A DNA stretch of 64,000 bases from Streptomyces albiflavescens (GTDB lineage: Bacteria; Actinomycetota; Actinomycetes; Streptomycetales; Streptomycetaceae), in the NCBI RefSeq assembly GCF_014645835.1, contig NZ_BMMM01000020.1, positions 1 through 64,000 of the forward strand, written 5' to 3'. The position numbers were made by a program, and so were the translations under genes. The notes beneath the pieces are model-generated. The model saw only the letters and a list, made by a program, of their open reading frames with translations. It ran no database searches and was not told the origin of the DNA. Shown one piece after another: positions 1 to 9,236 of this stretch (positions are counted from its first letter, which is position 1; every line of letters begins with the position of its first letter).

Positions 1-79
1 GCCGAGAGCACGCACCGAACGCCGCTCCTTCTTCCACGGAGATCCATCAGAAACCCCCTAGACCCGGCCCCATGAGCCC

Positions 80-1156
80 CTAGGCCTCGGCTCCCACCAG
101 CGCGACCGTGCGCGACGCCAGCTCGCTGATTCGCACCCCGTCGAAGCCGAACACCGCACTGCGGACGGTGTCCTCCAGCGGATCCTTCCACTGGGAGGGG
201 ACCGCCGCGGCTCCGCACAGGACGCCCGCCACGGAGCCCGCGGTCGCGCCGTTCGAGTCGGTGTCCAGGCCGCCGCGGACGGTCAGCGTGATGGTGCGGG
301 TGAAGTCGCCGTCGCCGTACAGGAGCCCCGCCGTGAGGACCGCGGCGTTCGGGATCGTGTGGATCCAGCCGAGGCCTGCGGTCTCCTCGGCCACCGTGCT
401 GAGCGTGTCCTCCCAGGTCATCCGGGTCTCGTGAAGCGTGAGCACCCGCCGCACGGTGCGCGCGAGGCGGCTGCTCGCGGGGATGACGGTCAGTGCGGTG
501 TCCAGGGCGTGCCGCACGGTGGGCGCGGTGAACGCCGCCGAGATCAGCGCCGCCGCCCACATCGCGCCGTACACGCCGTTGCCGGTGTGCGAGAGGACGG
601 CGTCCCGGCGGGCCAGGGCTGCCGCGCGGCGCGGCAGCCCGGGACAGGTCCAGCCGTAGACGTCCGCGCGGATGAGCGCGCCGATCCACTCCTGGTAGGG
701 ATTTTCGTATGTCGCCGTCAGTGGTGGCTTCAGCCCGTTGGCGAGGTTGCGGTACGCCGCCCGCTCCGCCGTGAACGTCTGCAGATACGGCAGCCGCAGC
801 AGCCACAGGTCTCCCACCTGCTCGGTGCTGAAGGAGAAACCGTGGGTCTCCAGCAGGTCGAGCCCGAGGATCGCGTAGTCGACGTCGTCGTCACGGCAGC
901 TGCCGTGGATGCGACCCCGTACGCACTGGCGCCACTCGGGCCGCAGCTCGAACTCGTCATTCTCCGCGCTGCCGCCCGCGGGCTCGGGGAGGTAGTCGAT
1001 GAGCGGCAGGGCAGCGGCCTGCCGCAGATAACGGTCGATCCGGTCCCGCGTCCAGTGGTCGCCCTGCTCGACCGGCTTGCCGAGCATGTTGCCCGCGATC
1101 CGGCCCAGCCAGCCCCCGAGGATGCGGTCGGCGAGCTCAGTGCCCACAGGGGTCAT
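80..1156 (-). CDS. ADP-ribosylglycohydrolase family protein
   Basis: The 358-residue protein has the all-helical ADP-ribosyl-hydrolase (DraG/ARH) signatures. A glycine-rich GWLGRIAGNMLGKP block lies at residues 15-28, an acidic DDDVDY metal-binding motif at about 89-94, and GGLDTDSNGATAGSVAG near residue 295, where the Asp residues should complete the binuclear metal site. Family members remove ADP-ribose from proteins, nucleic acids or small molecules; the substrate here cannot be told. There is no signal peptide, so it is cytosolic. It is transcribed away from the glycerate kinase gene and appears monocistronic. Start ATG at 1156 with a close GGAG upstream. The family call is firm, the precise activity is not. 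Confidence 0.85.
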   Translation of the reverse strand: MTPVGTELADRILGGWLGRIAGNMLGKPVEQGDHWTRDRIDRYLRQAAALPLIDYLPEPAGGSAENDEFELRPEWRQCVRGRIHGSCRDDDVDYAILGLDLLETHGFSFSTEQVGDLWLLRLPYLQTFTAERAAYRNLANGLKPPLTATYENPYQEWIGALIRADVYGWTCPGLPRRAAALARRDAVLSHTGNGVYGAMWAAALISAAFTAPTVRHALDTALTVIPASSRLARTVRRVLTLHETRMTWEDTLSTVAEETAGLGWIHTIPNAAVLTAGLLYGDGDFTRTITLTVRGGLDTDSNGATAGSVAGVLCGAAAVPSQWKDPLEDTVRSAVFGFDGVRISELASRTVALVGAEA

Positions 1157-1336
1157 AGCTCCGGTTTACCCAATTCCGGGCGGGCACGCGCGGCATTCCG
1201 CGAGCCGGGCACTTCTTGGGGCCGTGCGATTCCGCCGACTGGGCGGGGCATGACGGCGGGGGCTTCCTCCGGTTAAGGTCGCAGCGGCGCGACTGCCTTG
1301 ACGTGAGCAAGGCCCGGAAAGCAAGGGGAATGCAAG

Positions 1337-2491
1337 GTGGCGGACGCTGCTGTGGATCGGACCCCGCGTGTGCTCATCGCCGCGGACAAGTTCAAGGGAT
1401 CGCTGACGGCCGTGCAGGTCGCGGAGCGGGTGACGGCCGGAGTGCGCCGGGTCGCGCCGCGCGTCGAGGTCGAGGCGCTGCCCGTGGCCGACGGCGGCGA
1501 CGGCACCGTCGACGCGGCGGTCGCGGCCGGGTTCGAGCGGCGCGAGGTGCGCGTCGCCGGGCCGCTGGGCGACGAGGTCACGGCCGCGTACGCGTTGCGC
1601 GGGGACACCGCGGTCGTGGAGATGGCCGAGGCGAGCGGACTGCAGCGGCTGCCCGCCGGGGCCTTCGCGCCGCTCACGTCCTCGACGTACGGCTCAGGGG
1701 AACTGCTGCGCGCCGCGCTGGACGCCGGTGCGCGCTCGATCGTCTTCGGCGTCGGCGGCAGCGCCACGACGGACGGCGGGGCCGGGATGCTGTCCGCGCT
1801 CGGCGCGCGCTTCCTGGACGCGGACGGGGAGCCGGTGGCTCCCGGTGGTGGCGCGCTGCGTGATGTCGTGACCGCCGATCTGTCCGGCCTGGACACCCGG
1901 CTGTCCTCGGTCGACTTCGTCCTCGCCAGTGACGTGGACAATCCGCTGACGGGTCCCAAGGGCGCCCCGGCCGTGTACGGCCCCCAGAAGGGCGCCACTC
2001 CCGAGGACGTGGCGACCCTGGACTCCGCCCTCGCCCACTTCGCCACGGTCCTGGACAAGGCGATCGGTCCCAAGGCCGCCGAGTACGCGGCCGCCCCGGG
2101 TGCGGGCGCCGCGGGCGGCATCGGGTACGGGGCTCTCGTGCTCGGCGCCCGCTTCCGTCCCGGTATCGAGGTCATGCTCGATGTCCTCGGGTTCGCACCC
2201 GCGCTGGACCGTGCCACGTTGGTGATCACCGGCGAGGGGTCTCTCGACGAGCAGACCCTCCACGGCAAGGCTCCCGCCGGTGTCGCCGCCGCCGCCCGCG
2301 CGGCGGGCAAGGAGGTCGTCGCGGTCTGCGGGCGGCTCGCCCTGAGCCCCGAGGCCCTCGGCAAGGCGGGCATCCGGCGCGCCTACCCTCTCACCGACGT
2401 CGAGCCCGACGTCGCGAAGTGCATCGCGGATGCCGGGCCGATCCTGGAGCGCGTGGCGGAGAACATCGCGCGGGACTTCCTCGCGGGCTGA
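1337..2491 (+). CDS. Glycerate kinase (type 1)
   Basis: A 384-residue ATP-dependent glycerate kinase of the GarK/GlxK family, which phosphorylates D-glycerate on entry to central metabolism. Visible family blocks are ADKFKGSLTA near the N-terminus, PVADGGDGTVDA, GVGGSATTDGGAGML in the middle and ITGEGSLDEQTLHGKAP near residue 300. The GTG start at 1337 is chosen because an AAGGGGA Shine-Dalgarno sequence lies 7 bases upstream and the homologous region begins at once. It stands alone; convergent pssA follows after a repeat-rich spacer. The glyoxylate-yielding ethylmalonyl-CoA pathway nearby offers a plausible metabolic link through glyoxylate to glycerate, but this is inference. Confidence 0.9.
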   Translation: MADAAVDRTPRVLIAADKFKGSLTAVQVAERVTAGVRRVAPRVEVEALPVADGGDGTVDAAVAAGFERREVRVAGPLGDEVTAAYALRGDTAVVEMAEASGLQRLPAGAFAPLTSSTYGSGELLRAALDAGARSIVFGVGGSATTDGGAGMLSALGARFLDADGEPVAPGGGALRDVVTADLSGLDTRLSSVDFVLASDVDNPLTGPKGAPAVYGPQKGATPEDVATLDSALAHFATVLDKAIGPKAAEYAAAPGAGAAGGIGYGALVLGARFRPGIEVMLDVLGFAPALDRATLVITGEGSLDEQTLHGKAPAGVAAAARAAGKEVVAVCGRLALSPEALGKAGIRRAYPLTDVEPDVAKCIADAGPILERVAENIARDFLAG

Positions 2492-2497
2492 GGCGCC

Positions 2498-2765
2498 TCT
2501 TCGCCCTGCTGCCCCCACCCGTCCCACCCCAGGGGCGCTGCCCCGTCGACCCCGCCAGGGGCTCCGCCCCTGGACCCCGGCGGGGGTCTTCTCGCTGCGG
2601 GTGGGTGGGGGTCGGCCGCGCAGTTCCCCGCGCCCCTGACGGGGCCCGGCCCAGACATCACCGGCCCGTCCGGCGACTGAGGACGAGGTCGGTCAGCCCG
2701 TGCGGGGGTCTGGGGGTGCAGCCCCGAGGAACGGACGGGACGGGCAGGGGCGGCGGGGGCGAACA
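2498..2765. repeat. Dispersed intergenic repeat, copy A, in the convergent spacer
   Basis: The 334-base spacer between the convergent glycerate kinase and pssA genes has no gene. Most of it is GC-rich repeat with blocks GCGCAGTTCCCCGCGCCCCT and GGGGGTCTGGGGGTGCAGCC that recur near 34.4, 41.4, 52.5 and 54.3 kb. It includes a short perfect hairpin (CCAGGGGC / GCCCCTGG) just after the kinase stop that could end transcription. Such C/G-rich modules are common between streptomycete genes. Confidence 0.6.
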
Positions 2766-2769
2766 ACCC

Positions 2770-2804
2770 GAAGGGCCCCGAACCAATCCGGTTCGGGGCC
2801 CTTC
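2770..2804. terminator. Bidirectional hairpin terminator
   Basis: A perfect 15-bp inverted repeat (GAAGGGCCCCGAACC and its complement) around a 5-base loop lies between convergent genes, 22 bases from the pssA stop. There is no clear T-run, as is usual for streptomycete terminators, and it could serve both directions. Confidence 0.75.
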
Positions 2805-2825
2805 AGGCACGTACAACGGCTACCG

Positions 2826-3680
2826 CTACGGCAGTTGCGCCGCCCGAGCCTCACGCCGGTTGTCCCGGAAGTTGTTCACCCTCCGAGCGGTGGCGAAGAG
2901 GGGGATCACCGCCCCCATGACCAGCTGCAGCGCACAGCCCGTCTGGAGGAGCAGCTGACCGCCCGGCGCGTCGAAGGCCCAAGCCGCCAGCAGCCCCATG
3001 CTGAGTACGATCCAGGAGAGCATCGCCCCGGCGAGGCGCCCCCGCGGCTTCGGGTACTCGACCCGGCTCACCATCAGCCACGCGGTACCGATGATCGCCA
3101 TGAGCGTGGCGACGAACGGCAGCTCCAGCAGCACGATGGAGACGACAGTGAGCGCACCGAACGGCGACGGCATGCCCTGGAACGTGCCGTCCTTGACGGT
3201 GACGCAGGAGAAGCGCGCGAGACGGAGTACGACCGCGAGCAGGACCACGATGGCCCCGACCGCCGCCACCCGCTGATGCGCGTCGTCCGCGACCATGCCG
3301 TAGACCAGCACGAAGTACGCGGGCGCGAGCCCGAAGCTGATCAGGTCGGACAGGTTGTCCAGCTCGGCGCCCATGGGGGAGGAGCGCAGCTTGCGGGCGA
3401 CCAGTCCGTCGAAGAGGTCGAAGACCGCCGCGCAGAGCATGAGGATGACGGCCGTGGCGGCGCTGTGGCGCGCCATGCCCGTCTCCTGGCTGCCCGTGAG
3501 GTGCGGGATGAGGATGCCCGTGGTGGTGAAGTACACCGCCATGAACCCGCACGTGGCGTTGCCGAGGGTGAGGGTGTCCGCTATTGAGAGGCGGAGCGAG
3601 AGGGGCATCTCCTCCTCGTCGTCCACCTCGTCGGCCTCCGGCACCCAGCCGGCCTGTGTCTCGGGATCAATCACGGTCAA
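2826..3680 (-). CDS. pssA: CDP-diacylglycerol-serine O-phosphatidyltransferase
   Basis: An integral membrane CDP-alcohol phosphatidyltransferase (284 residues) making phosphatidylserine from CDP-diacylglycerol and L-serine. The diagnostic motif is complete: D88-x2-D91-G92-x2-A95-R96, then G104, D108 and D112, within hydrophobic helices. The N-terminal 30 residues are acidic and probably cytosolic. The gene overlaps the end of the decarboxylase gene by 14 bases, so the two are translationally coupled and make successive enzymes of phosphatidylethanolamine synthesis. The partner gene makes serine a better acceptor assignment than inositol or glycerol. Confidence 0.92.
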   Translation of the reverse strand: MTVIDPETQAGWVPEADEVDDEEEMPLSLRLSIADTLTLGNATCGFMAVYFTTTGILIPHLTGSQETGMARHSAATAVILMLCAAVFDLFDGLVARKLRSSPMGAELDNLSDLISFGLAPAYFVLVYGMVADDAHQRVAAVGAIVVLLAVVLRLARFSCVTVKDGTFQGMPSPFGALTVVSIVLLELPFVATLMAIIGTAWLMVSRVEYPKPRGRLAGAMLSWIVLSMGLLAAWAFDAPGGQLLLQTGCALQLVMGAVIPLFATARRVNNFRDNRREARAAQLP

Positions 3681-4323
3681 TTCGAGTCACCCCAGCCACG
3701 GTCTTCTGACCGACTTCCACATCGACCTCGACACCCTCGGGGAGGTAGATGTCGACGCGCGAGCCGAAGCGGATCAGACCGATCCGGTCGCCCTGCTCGA
3801 CCTTCGTACCCTGAGGGACATAAGGAACGATACGACGGGCGACCGCGCCGGCGATCTGGATCATCTCGATGTCACCGAGCTCGGTGTCGAAGTGCCAGAC
3901 GACACGCTCGTTGTTCTCGCTCTCCTTGTTGAACGCCGGAACGAACCCACCGGGGATGTGCTCGACCGAGGTCACCGTGCCGGAGAGCGGCGCGCGGTTC
4001 ACGTGGACGTTGAGCGGGCTCATGAAGATGGCGACGCGGGTGCGTCCGTCCTTCCACGGCATGATGCTCTGCACCACACCGTCGGCGGGCGAGATGACCC
4101 GGCCCTGGGCGATCTCGCGCTCGGGGTCGCGGAAGAACCACAGCATGCCCGCCGCCAGCGCGGTGGCGGGTACGGCCACGGCCTTGGCGGCGCCGGAGCG
4201 GCGCGCGCGGGCGAGGCTGAGTGCTGCGGTGGCAACGGTCGGGAGAAGCCACGGCGATGCTCCGCGCGCGAGGCGTACGCCTGCCAGGCTGTCGCGTGGT
4301 GCAGAGGTTTGGCTGTGGGGCAT
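3667..4323 (-). CDS. psd: Phosphatidylserine decarboxylase proenzyme
   Basis: A short (218-residue) archaeal/actinobacterial-type phosphatidylserine decarboxylase. The protein has a hydrophobic N-terminal third, then WFFRDPER, SPADGVV and MSPLNVHVNR, and ends with FGSRVDIYLP. The Gly-Ser pair at about 187-188 is the self-cleavage site that turns Ser into the pyruvoyl group of the small subunit. It makes phosphatidylethanolamine from the PssA product. Start ATG at 4323 with GAAGG upstream. It lies 170 bases beyond the ethylmalonyl-CoA operon with a hairpin between, so it probably has its own promoter. Confidence 0.93.
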   Translation of the reverse strand: MPHSQTSAPRDSLAGVRLARGASPWLLPTVATAALSLARARRSGAAKAVAVPATALAAGMLWFFRDPEREIAQGRVISPADGVVQSIMPWKDGRTRVAIFMSPLNVHVNRAPLSGTVTSVEHIPGGFVPAFNKESENNERVVWHFDTELGDIEMIQIAGAVARRIVPYVPQGTKVEQGDRIGLIRFGSRVDIYLPEGVEVDVEVGQKTVAGVTRIDRD

Positions 4324-4448
4324 GGATGACCTTCGTAGCGGATGATGCCGCGCTGTAACGGGGGACGGCGGCTTTCCCGGGATGGTACCGGTCGCGGGCC
4401 GTAACTGGGCAAGCCAGGAAGCCGAGTCGGCGGCCGAAGAGTGTTGAC

Positions 4449-4481
4449 GGGGTGTGATCTTCTTCTCGAAGAAAACACCCC
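4449..4481 (-). terminator. Hairpin after the methylsuccinyl-CoA dehydrogenase gene
   Basis: An interrupted inverted repeat (GGGGTGT ... ACACCCC with an inner TTCTT/AAGAA stem) begins 12 bases past the dehydrogenase stop on the minus strand. It is well placed to end the ethylmalonyl-CoA operon before psd. The stem is imperfect. Confidence 0.5.
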
Positions 4482-4493
4482 GAACCCGGGCAT

Positions 4494-5699
4494 CTAACCC
4501 TGGAGTCGATACTCTTCGAGCAACCTGCGCCCGATGATCATTTTCTGGATTTCGGCGGTACCTTCACCGATCAACAGCATCGGGGCCTCCCGGTAGAGGC
4601 GCTCGATCTCGTACTCCTTGGAGAAGCCGTAGCCGCCGTGGATCCGGAAAGCATCCTCCACGACCTCCTTGCAGTACTCGGAGGCGAGGTACTTCGCCAT
4701 CCCCGCTTCGAGGTCGTTTCGTTCCCCAGAGTCCTTTTTGCGTGCCGCGTTCACCATCATGGCATGGGCTGCCTCGACCTTGGTAGCCATCTCGGCGAGC
4801 TTGAACTGGATGGCCTGGTGCTGGGCGATCGGCTTGCCGAAAGTGTGACGTTGCTGGGCATACGAGACACCCAGTTCGAACGCACGCTGTGCGACGCCGC
4901 AGCCACGTGCCGCCACGTTGACGCGGCCGACCTCCACTCCGTCCATCATTTGGTAAAACCCTCGGCCGGTGGTCCCGCCGAGCACACGATTGGCCGGAAT
5001 GCGCAGTCCGTCCATGATGAGCTCGGTGGTGTCGACGCCCTTGTAGCCCATCTTGTCGATCTTCCCGGGGATGGTGAGGCCGGGGCGGACCTCTCCGAAG
5101 CCGGGCTCCTTCTCGACCAGGAAGGTCGTCATCGACTTGTGGGGCGCGGTGCCCTCGGGGTGTCCTTCGTCACTCCGGACGAGAACGGCCACCAGGGTTG
5201 AGGAGCCGCCGTTCGTCAGCCACATCTTCTGACCGTTCAGGACGTACTCGTCGCCGTCCTTGACCGCCTTCGACGTGATGGCCGAAACGTCCGAGCCAAG
5301 AGCGGGCTCCGACATCGAGAAGGCCCCACGCACCTCGCCGAGCGCCATGCGCGGCAGGAAGTAGTCCTTCTGCTCCTGCGTGCCGTGCTGCTTGAGCATG
5401 TACGCCACGATGAAGTGCGTGTTGATGATGCCGGACACCGACATCCAGCCGCGGGCGATCTCCTCCACGCACAGCGCGTACGTGAGGAGCGACTCGCCCA
5501 GGCCCCCGTACTCCTCGGGGATCATCAGCCCGAAGAGGCCCAGCTCCTTGAGGCCGTCGACGATCTGCTGCGGGTACTCGTCGCGGTGCTCCAGCTCGGT
5601 CGCGACCGGGATGATCTCCTTGTCCACGAAGTCGCGGACGGTGGAGAGGATCTCCTGCTGGATGTCGGTCAGACCGGCGGTCTGGGCGAGTCGCGCCAT
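4494..5699 (-). CDS. mcd: Methylsuccinyl-CoA dehydrogenase (acyl-CoA dehydrogenase family)
   Basis: A 401-residue FAD acyl-CoA dehydrogenase with family motifs RGAFSMSEPALGSD, WLTNGG, IHGGYGFSKEYEIERLYRE and C-terminal GEGTAEIQ (about 378-385), the region that holds catalytic or flavin contacts. Context assigns the substrate: it is the last gene of a ccr-mutase-lyase-hydratase operon, where the expected step is (2S)-methylsuccinyl-CoA to mesaconyl-CoA. The start at 5699 (MARLAQTAG) replaces a longer reading frame that would overlap the hydratase gene; only 2 bases then separate the two genes. Another short-chain acyl-CoA substrate is possible from sequence alone. Confidence 0.88.
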   Translation of the reverse strand: MARLAQTAGLTDIQQEILSTVRDFVDKEIIPVATELEHRDEYPQQIVDGLKELGLFGLMIPEEYGGLGESLLTYALCVEEIARGWMSVSGIINTHFIVAYMLKQHGTQEQKDYFLPRMALGEVRGAFSMSEPALGSDVSAITSKAVKDGDEYVLNGQKMWLTNGGSSTLVAVLVRSDEGHPEGTAPHKSMTTFLVEKEPGFGEVRPGLTIPGKIDKMGYKGVDTTELIMDGLRIPANRVLGGTTGRGFYQMMDGVEVGRVNVAARGCGVAQRAFELGVSYAQQRHTFGKPIAQHQAIQFKLAEMATKVEAAHAMMVNAARKKDSGERNDLEAGMAKYLASEYCKEVVEDAFRIHGGYGFSKEYEIERLYREAPMLLIGEGTAEIQKMIIGRRLLEEYRLQG

Positions 5700-5701
5700 G
5701 G

Positions 5702-6229
5702 CTACTTCTCCGTCTTTCGCTTTGAAATGTCCAGCAGCTCCGGGCGGCCGGGCTGCTCGCCGCCGCGCTCCTTGATGTACGTCTCGGTGGGGACCATCAC
5801 CTTGCGGCGGAACACGCACACCAGCGTGCCGTCCTGCTTGTAGCCCTTGGTCTCGACGTAGACGATTCCGCGGTCCGACTTGGACTTGGAGGGCGTCTTG
5901 TCGAGGACCGTGGTCTCGCCGTAGATCGTGTCGCCGTGGAAGGTCGGCGCCACGTGCTTCAGCGACTCGATCTCCAGGTTGGCGATCGCCTTGCCCGAGA
6001 CGTCCGGGACGGACATGCCGAGCAGCAGCGAGTAGATGTAGTTCCCGACGACGACGTTCTTGCCGAAGTCCGTCGTCTTCTCCGCATAGTTCGTGTCCAT
6101 GTGGAGCGGGTGGTGGTTCATGGTCAGGAGACAGAAGAGGTGGTCGTCGTACTCCGTGACCGTCTTCCCGGGCCAGTGCTTGTAGACAGCGCCGACCTCG
6201 AACTCCTCGTACGTGCGTCCGAACTGCAT
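5702..6229 (-). CDS. mch: Mesaconyl-CoA hydratase-like MaoC protein
   Basis: A 175-residue MaoC hot-dog-fold dehydratase with motifs FSLLTMNHHPLH-like (residues LTMNHHPLHMD, the hydratase dyad region) and GDTIYGETTVLDK. In the ethylmalonyl-CoA pathway the step between the dehydrogenase and the lyase is hydration of mesaconyl-CoA to beta-methylmalyl-CoA, and this gene sits between those two. It has a single hot-dog domain, about half the length of the double-domain alphaproteobacterial enzyme. ATG at 6229 is 5 bases after the lyase stop, so coupling is likely. Confidence 0.85.
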   Translation of the reverse strand: MQFGRTYEEFEVGAVYKHWPGKTVTEYDDHLFCLLTMNHHPLHMDTNYAEKTTDFGKNVVVGNYIYSLLLGMSVPDVSGKAIANLEIESLKHVAPTFHGDTIYGETTVLDKTPSKSKSDRGIVYVETKGYKQDGTLVCVFRRKVMVPTETYIKERGGEQPGRPELLDISKRKTEK

Positions 6230-6234
6230 GGTGC

Positions 6235-7200
6235 TCAGGCCTCCGGGGCTTCGAACTTGGACGTGCGCTGCATGCCGGCGGCCCGGCCCTTGCCCGAGAT
6301 GACCAGCGCCATCTTGCGGCTGGCCTCGTCGATCATCTCGTCGCCGAGCATGGCGGAGCCCTTCTTGCCGCCCGCCTCGGACGTGTAGTAGTCGTACGCG
6401 TCCAGGATCAGCTCGGCGTGGTCGAAGTCCTCCTGGGACGGCGAGAAGATCTCGTTGGACGCCTCGACCTGGCCCGGGTGGAGCACCCACTTGCCGTCGA
6501 AGCCGAGCGCCGCTGCGCGCTGGGCGACCTCGCGGTAGCCGTCGATGTTGCGGATCTGCAGGTAGGGGCCGTCGATCGCCTGGAGGTTGTTCGCGCGCGC
6601 GGCCATCAGGATCTTCATCAGGATGTAGTGGTAGGCGTCCGCCGGGTAGCCGGGCGGCTGCTCGCCCACGACCAGCGACTTCATGTTGATCGATGCCATG
6701 AAGTCGGCCGGGCCGAAGATGATCGTCTCGACGCGCTGGGAAGCCGTGGCGATCTCGTTGACGTTGTTCAGACCCTGGGCGTTCTCGATCTGCGCCTCGA
6801 TACCGATCTTGCCGACCTCGAAGCCCATCGTCTTCTCGATCTGCGTCAACAGCAGATCAAGAGCCACGACCTGCTGGGCGTCCTGCACCTTCGGCAGCAT
6901 GATGCAGTCGAGGTTCTGGCCGGCGCCCTCGACGACGGTCACGACATCGCGGTACGTCCACTCGGTCGTCCAGTCGTTGACACGCACGACCCGCGTCTTG
7001 CCGGTCCAGTCGCCCTCGTTGAGGAACTTCACGATGGTGTGCCGCGCCCCGGGCTTGGCGAGCGGGGCGCACGCGTCCTCCAGGTCGAGGAAGACCTGGT
7101 CCGCGGGGAGGCCCTGGGCCTTCTCCAGGAAGCGGGGGTTCGAGCCGGGCACGGCCAGGCAGGAGCGCCGCGGGCGAAGGCGGTTGACGGGCGTGGTCAT
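6235..7200 (-). CDS. CitE-like beta-methylmalyl-CoA / malyl-CoA lyase
   Basis: A 321-residue HpcH/HpaI (CitE) TIM-barrel lyase. RSCLAVPGSNPRFLEKA opens the barrel, FLDLEDAC (about 37-44) carries the acidic Mg/CoA site, and IGIEAQIENAQGL and IFGPADF follow. It should cleave beta-methylmalyl-CoA into glyoxylate and propionyl-CoA. Start ATG at 7200 overlaps the mutase stop as ATGA, giving coupling. The C-terminal tail after residue 290 (GEMIDEASRK) resembles the lid of malyl-CoA lyases. Mcl-type function is inferred from the operon. Confidence 0.88.
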   Translation of the reverse strand: MTTPVNRLRPRRSCLAVPGSNPRFLEKAQGLPADQVFLDLEDACAPLAKPGARHTIVKFLNEGDWTGKTRVVRVNDWTTEWTYRDVVTVVEGAGQNLDCIMLPKVQDAQQVVALDLLLTQIEKTMGFEVGKIGIEAQIENAQGLNNVNEIATASQRVETIIFGPADFMASINMKSLVVGEQPPGYPADAYHYILMKILMAARANNLQAIDGPYLQIRNIDGYREVAQRAAALGFDGKWVLHPGQVEASNEIFSPSQEDFDHAELILDAYDYYTSEAGGKKGSAMLGDEMIDEASRKMALVISGKGRAAGMQRTSKFEAPEA

Positions 7201-9224
7201 GCGGGGACCTCCAGGGGGTCGAGCTTGTTCGCTTTGCGGATCTCGTCGACGATACGGCCGATGATTCCGGTGATGTCGAAGTCCTTCGGGGTGAAGACCG
7301 CGGCCACTCCCGCGGCCCGCAGCTGTTCGGCGTCGGCGTTCGGGATGATTCCACCCGCGATCACCGGAATGTCGGCCGCGCCGGCCTCGCGCAGCTTCTC
7401 CAACACGTCCGGCACCAACTGGGCGTGCGACCCGGACAGTATGGACAGACCGACACCGTGCACGTCCTCGGCGACCGCGGCGTCCACGATCTGTTCGGGC
7501 GTCAGCCGGATGCCCTGGTAGACCACCTCGAACCCGGCGTCGCGGGCCCGCACGGCGATCTGCTCGGCGCCGTTGGAGTGCCCGTCCAGGCCCGGCTTGC
7601 CCACCAGGAATCGGAGCTTGCCGACGCCGAGGTCCTTCGCCGTCAGTTCCACCTTGCGGCGCACCAGCGCGAGCGCGGTGCCCTCCTCGGCGGTGACCGC
7701 GACGGGCGCGGACGAGACACCGGTGGGGGCGCGGAACTCGCCGAACACCTCGCGCAGCGCCCCGGACCACTCGCCGGTCGTGACGCCGGCGCGGGCGCAC
7801 TCCAGGGTGGCCTCCATGAGGTTGTCGGTGCCCTTGGCGGCCTCCTTCAGCCGCTCCAGCGCCTTGCACGGGCGCGGGTGGTTGAAGGGCGGCTGGTAGC
7901 GCGTGTCGCGCCAGTGCTGGAGCGCGGAGATCACCCGGGCCTCGACCGCCGGGTCGACCGTCTGGATCGCCGCGTCGAGGTCGGCCGTGAGCGGGTTCGG
8001 CTCCGTCGACTCGAAGATGTTGACGCCGACGATCTTCTCTTGACCGGACTCGATGCGCCCCCGGCGCTCGGCGTGCGAGGAGACGAGCTGCGACTTCAGG
8101 TAGCCCGACTCGACGGCGGCCATCGCGCCGCCCATCTCCTGGATCCGCTCGATCTCCGCCAGCGACTCCTCGACGAGAGCCGACACCTTGGCCTCGATCA
8201 CGTGCGAGCCCTCGAAGATGTCCTCGTACTCCAGCAGGTCGCTCTCGTGCGCGAGTACCTGCTGGATGCGCAGCGACCACTGCTGGTCCCAGGGTCGCGG
8301 CAGGCCCAACGCCTCGTTCCAGGCGGGAAGTTGGACGGCACGCGCGCGTGCGTCCTTCGAGAGCGTCACGGCCAGCATCTCGAGCACGATCCGCTGGACG
8401 TTGTTCTCCGGCTGCGCCTCGGTCAGGCCGAGGGAGTTGACCTGGACGCCGTACCTGAAGCGCCGCTGCTTGGGGTCCTCGATGCCGTACCGCTCGCGCG
8501 TGATCTTGTCCCAGATCCGCCCGAACGCCCGCATCTTGCACATCTCCTCGATGAAGCGGACGCCCGCGTTCACGAAGAAGGAGATGCGTGCGACGACGTC
8601 GCCCTTGCGGTCCTCGGCGATCTGGCCGGACGCGAACACCGCGTCCAGAACGGCGATCGCGGTGGACATCGCGTACGCGATCTCCTGGACCGGGGTGGCT
8701 CCCGCCTCCTGCAGGTGGTAGCTGCAGATGTTGATCGGGTTCCACTTCGGGATGTGGTTCACCGTGTACGTGATCATGTCCGTCGTCAGACGGAGCGAGG
8801 GACCCGGCGGGAAGACATGCGTCCCCCGCGACAGGTACTCCTTCACGATGTCGTTCTGGGTCGTTCCCTGGAGCTTGGTGATGTCCGCACCCTGCTCCTC
8901 GGCGACGACCTGGTAGAGCGCCAGCAGCCACATGGCGGTGGCGTTGATGGTCATCGAGGTGTTCATTTGCTCCAGGGGTATGTCCTGGAACAGCCGGCGC
9001 ATGTCACCGAGATGCGAGACCGGCACCCCGACCCGGCCGACCTCGCCGCGGGCGAGGATGTGGTCGGGGTCATAGCCGGTCTGCGTCGGCAGGTCGAACG
9101 CGACCGACAGACCGGTCTGGCCCTTGGCGAGGTTGCGGCGGTACAGCTCGTTGGACGCCTCGGCGGTCGAGTGACCGGCGTACGTCCGCATGAGCCACGG
9201 CCGGTCCTTCTGGCGCTCTGTCAT
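7197..9224 (-). CDS. meaA: Ethylmalonyl-CoA mutase (MeaA type), cobalamin dependent
   Basis: A 675-residue single-chain methylmalonyl-CoA-mutase-family protein. The N-terminal barrel has YAGHSTAEASNELYRRN and SVAFDLPTQTGYDPD near residues 15-50. The C-terminal cobalamin-binding domain carries the lower-axial-His motif in GLDGHSNG near residue 547. The single chain plus position after ccr identifies the MeaA branch, which isomerises ethylmalonyl-CoA to methylsuccinyl-CoA, rather than ordinary methylmalonyl-CoA mutase. It follows ccr by 12 bases and overlaps the lyase gene by 4. No cobalamin riboswitch was seen. Confidence 0.92.
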   Translation of the reverse strand: MTERQKDRPWLMRTYAGHSTAEASNELYRRNLAKGQTGLSVAFDLPTQTGYDPDHILARGEVGRVGVPVSHLGDMRRLFQDIPLEQMNTSMTINATAMWLLALYQVVAEEQGADITKLQGTTQNDIVKEYLSRGTHVFPPGPSLRLTTDMITYTVNHIPKWNPINICSYHLQEAGATPVQEIAYAMSTAIAVLDAVFASGQIAEDRKGDVVARISFFVNAGVRFIEEMCKMRAFGRIWDKITRERYGIEDPKQRRFRYGVQVNSLGLTEAQPENNVQRIVLEMLAVTLSKDARARAVQLPAWNEALGLPRPWDQQWSLRIQQVLAHESDLLEYEDIFEGSHVIEAKVSALVEESLAEIERIQEMGGAMAAVESGYLKSQLVSSHAERRGRIESGQEKIVGVNIFESTEPNPLTADLDAAIQTVDPAVEARVISALQHWRDTRYQPPFNHPRPCKALERLKEAAKGTDNLMEATLECARAGVTTGEWSGALREVFGEFRAPTGVSSAPVAVTAEEGTALALVRRKVELTAKDLGVGKLRFLVGKPGLDGHSNGAEQIAVRARDAGFEVVYQGIRLTPEQIVDAAVAEDVHGVGLSILSGSHAQLVPDVLEKLREAGAADIPVIAGGIIPNADAEQLRAAGVAAVFTPKDFDITGIIGRIVDEIRKANKLDPLEVPA

Positions 9225-9236
9225 CTAGGGGCTCCC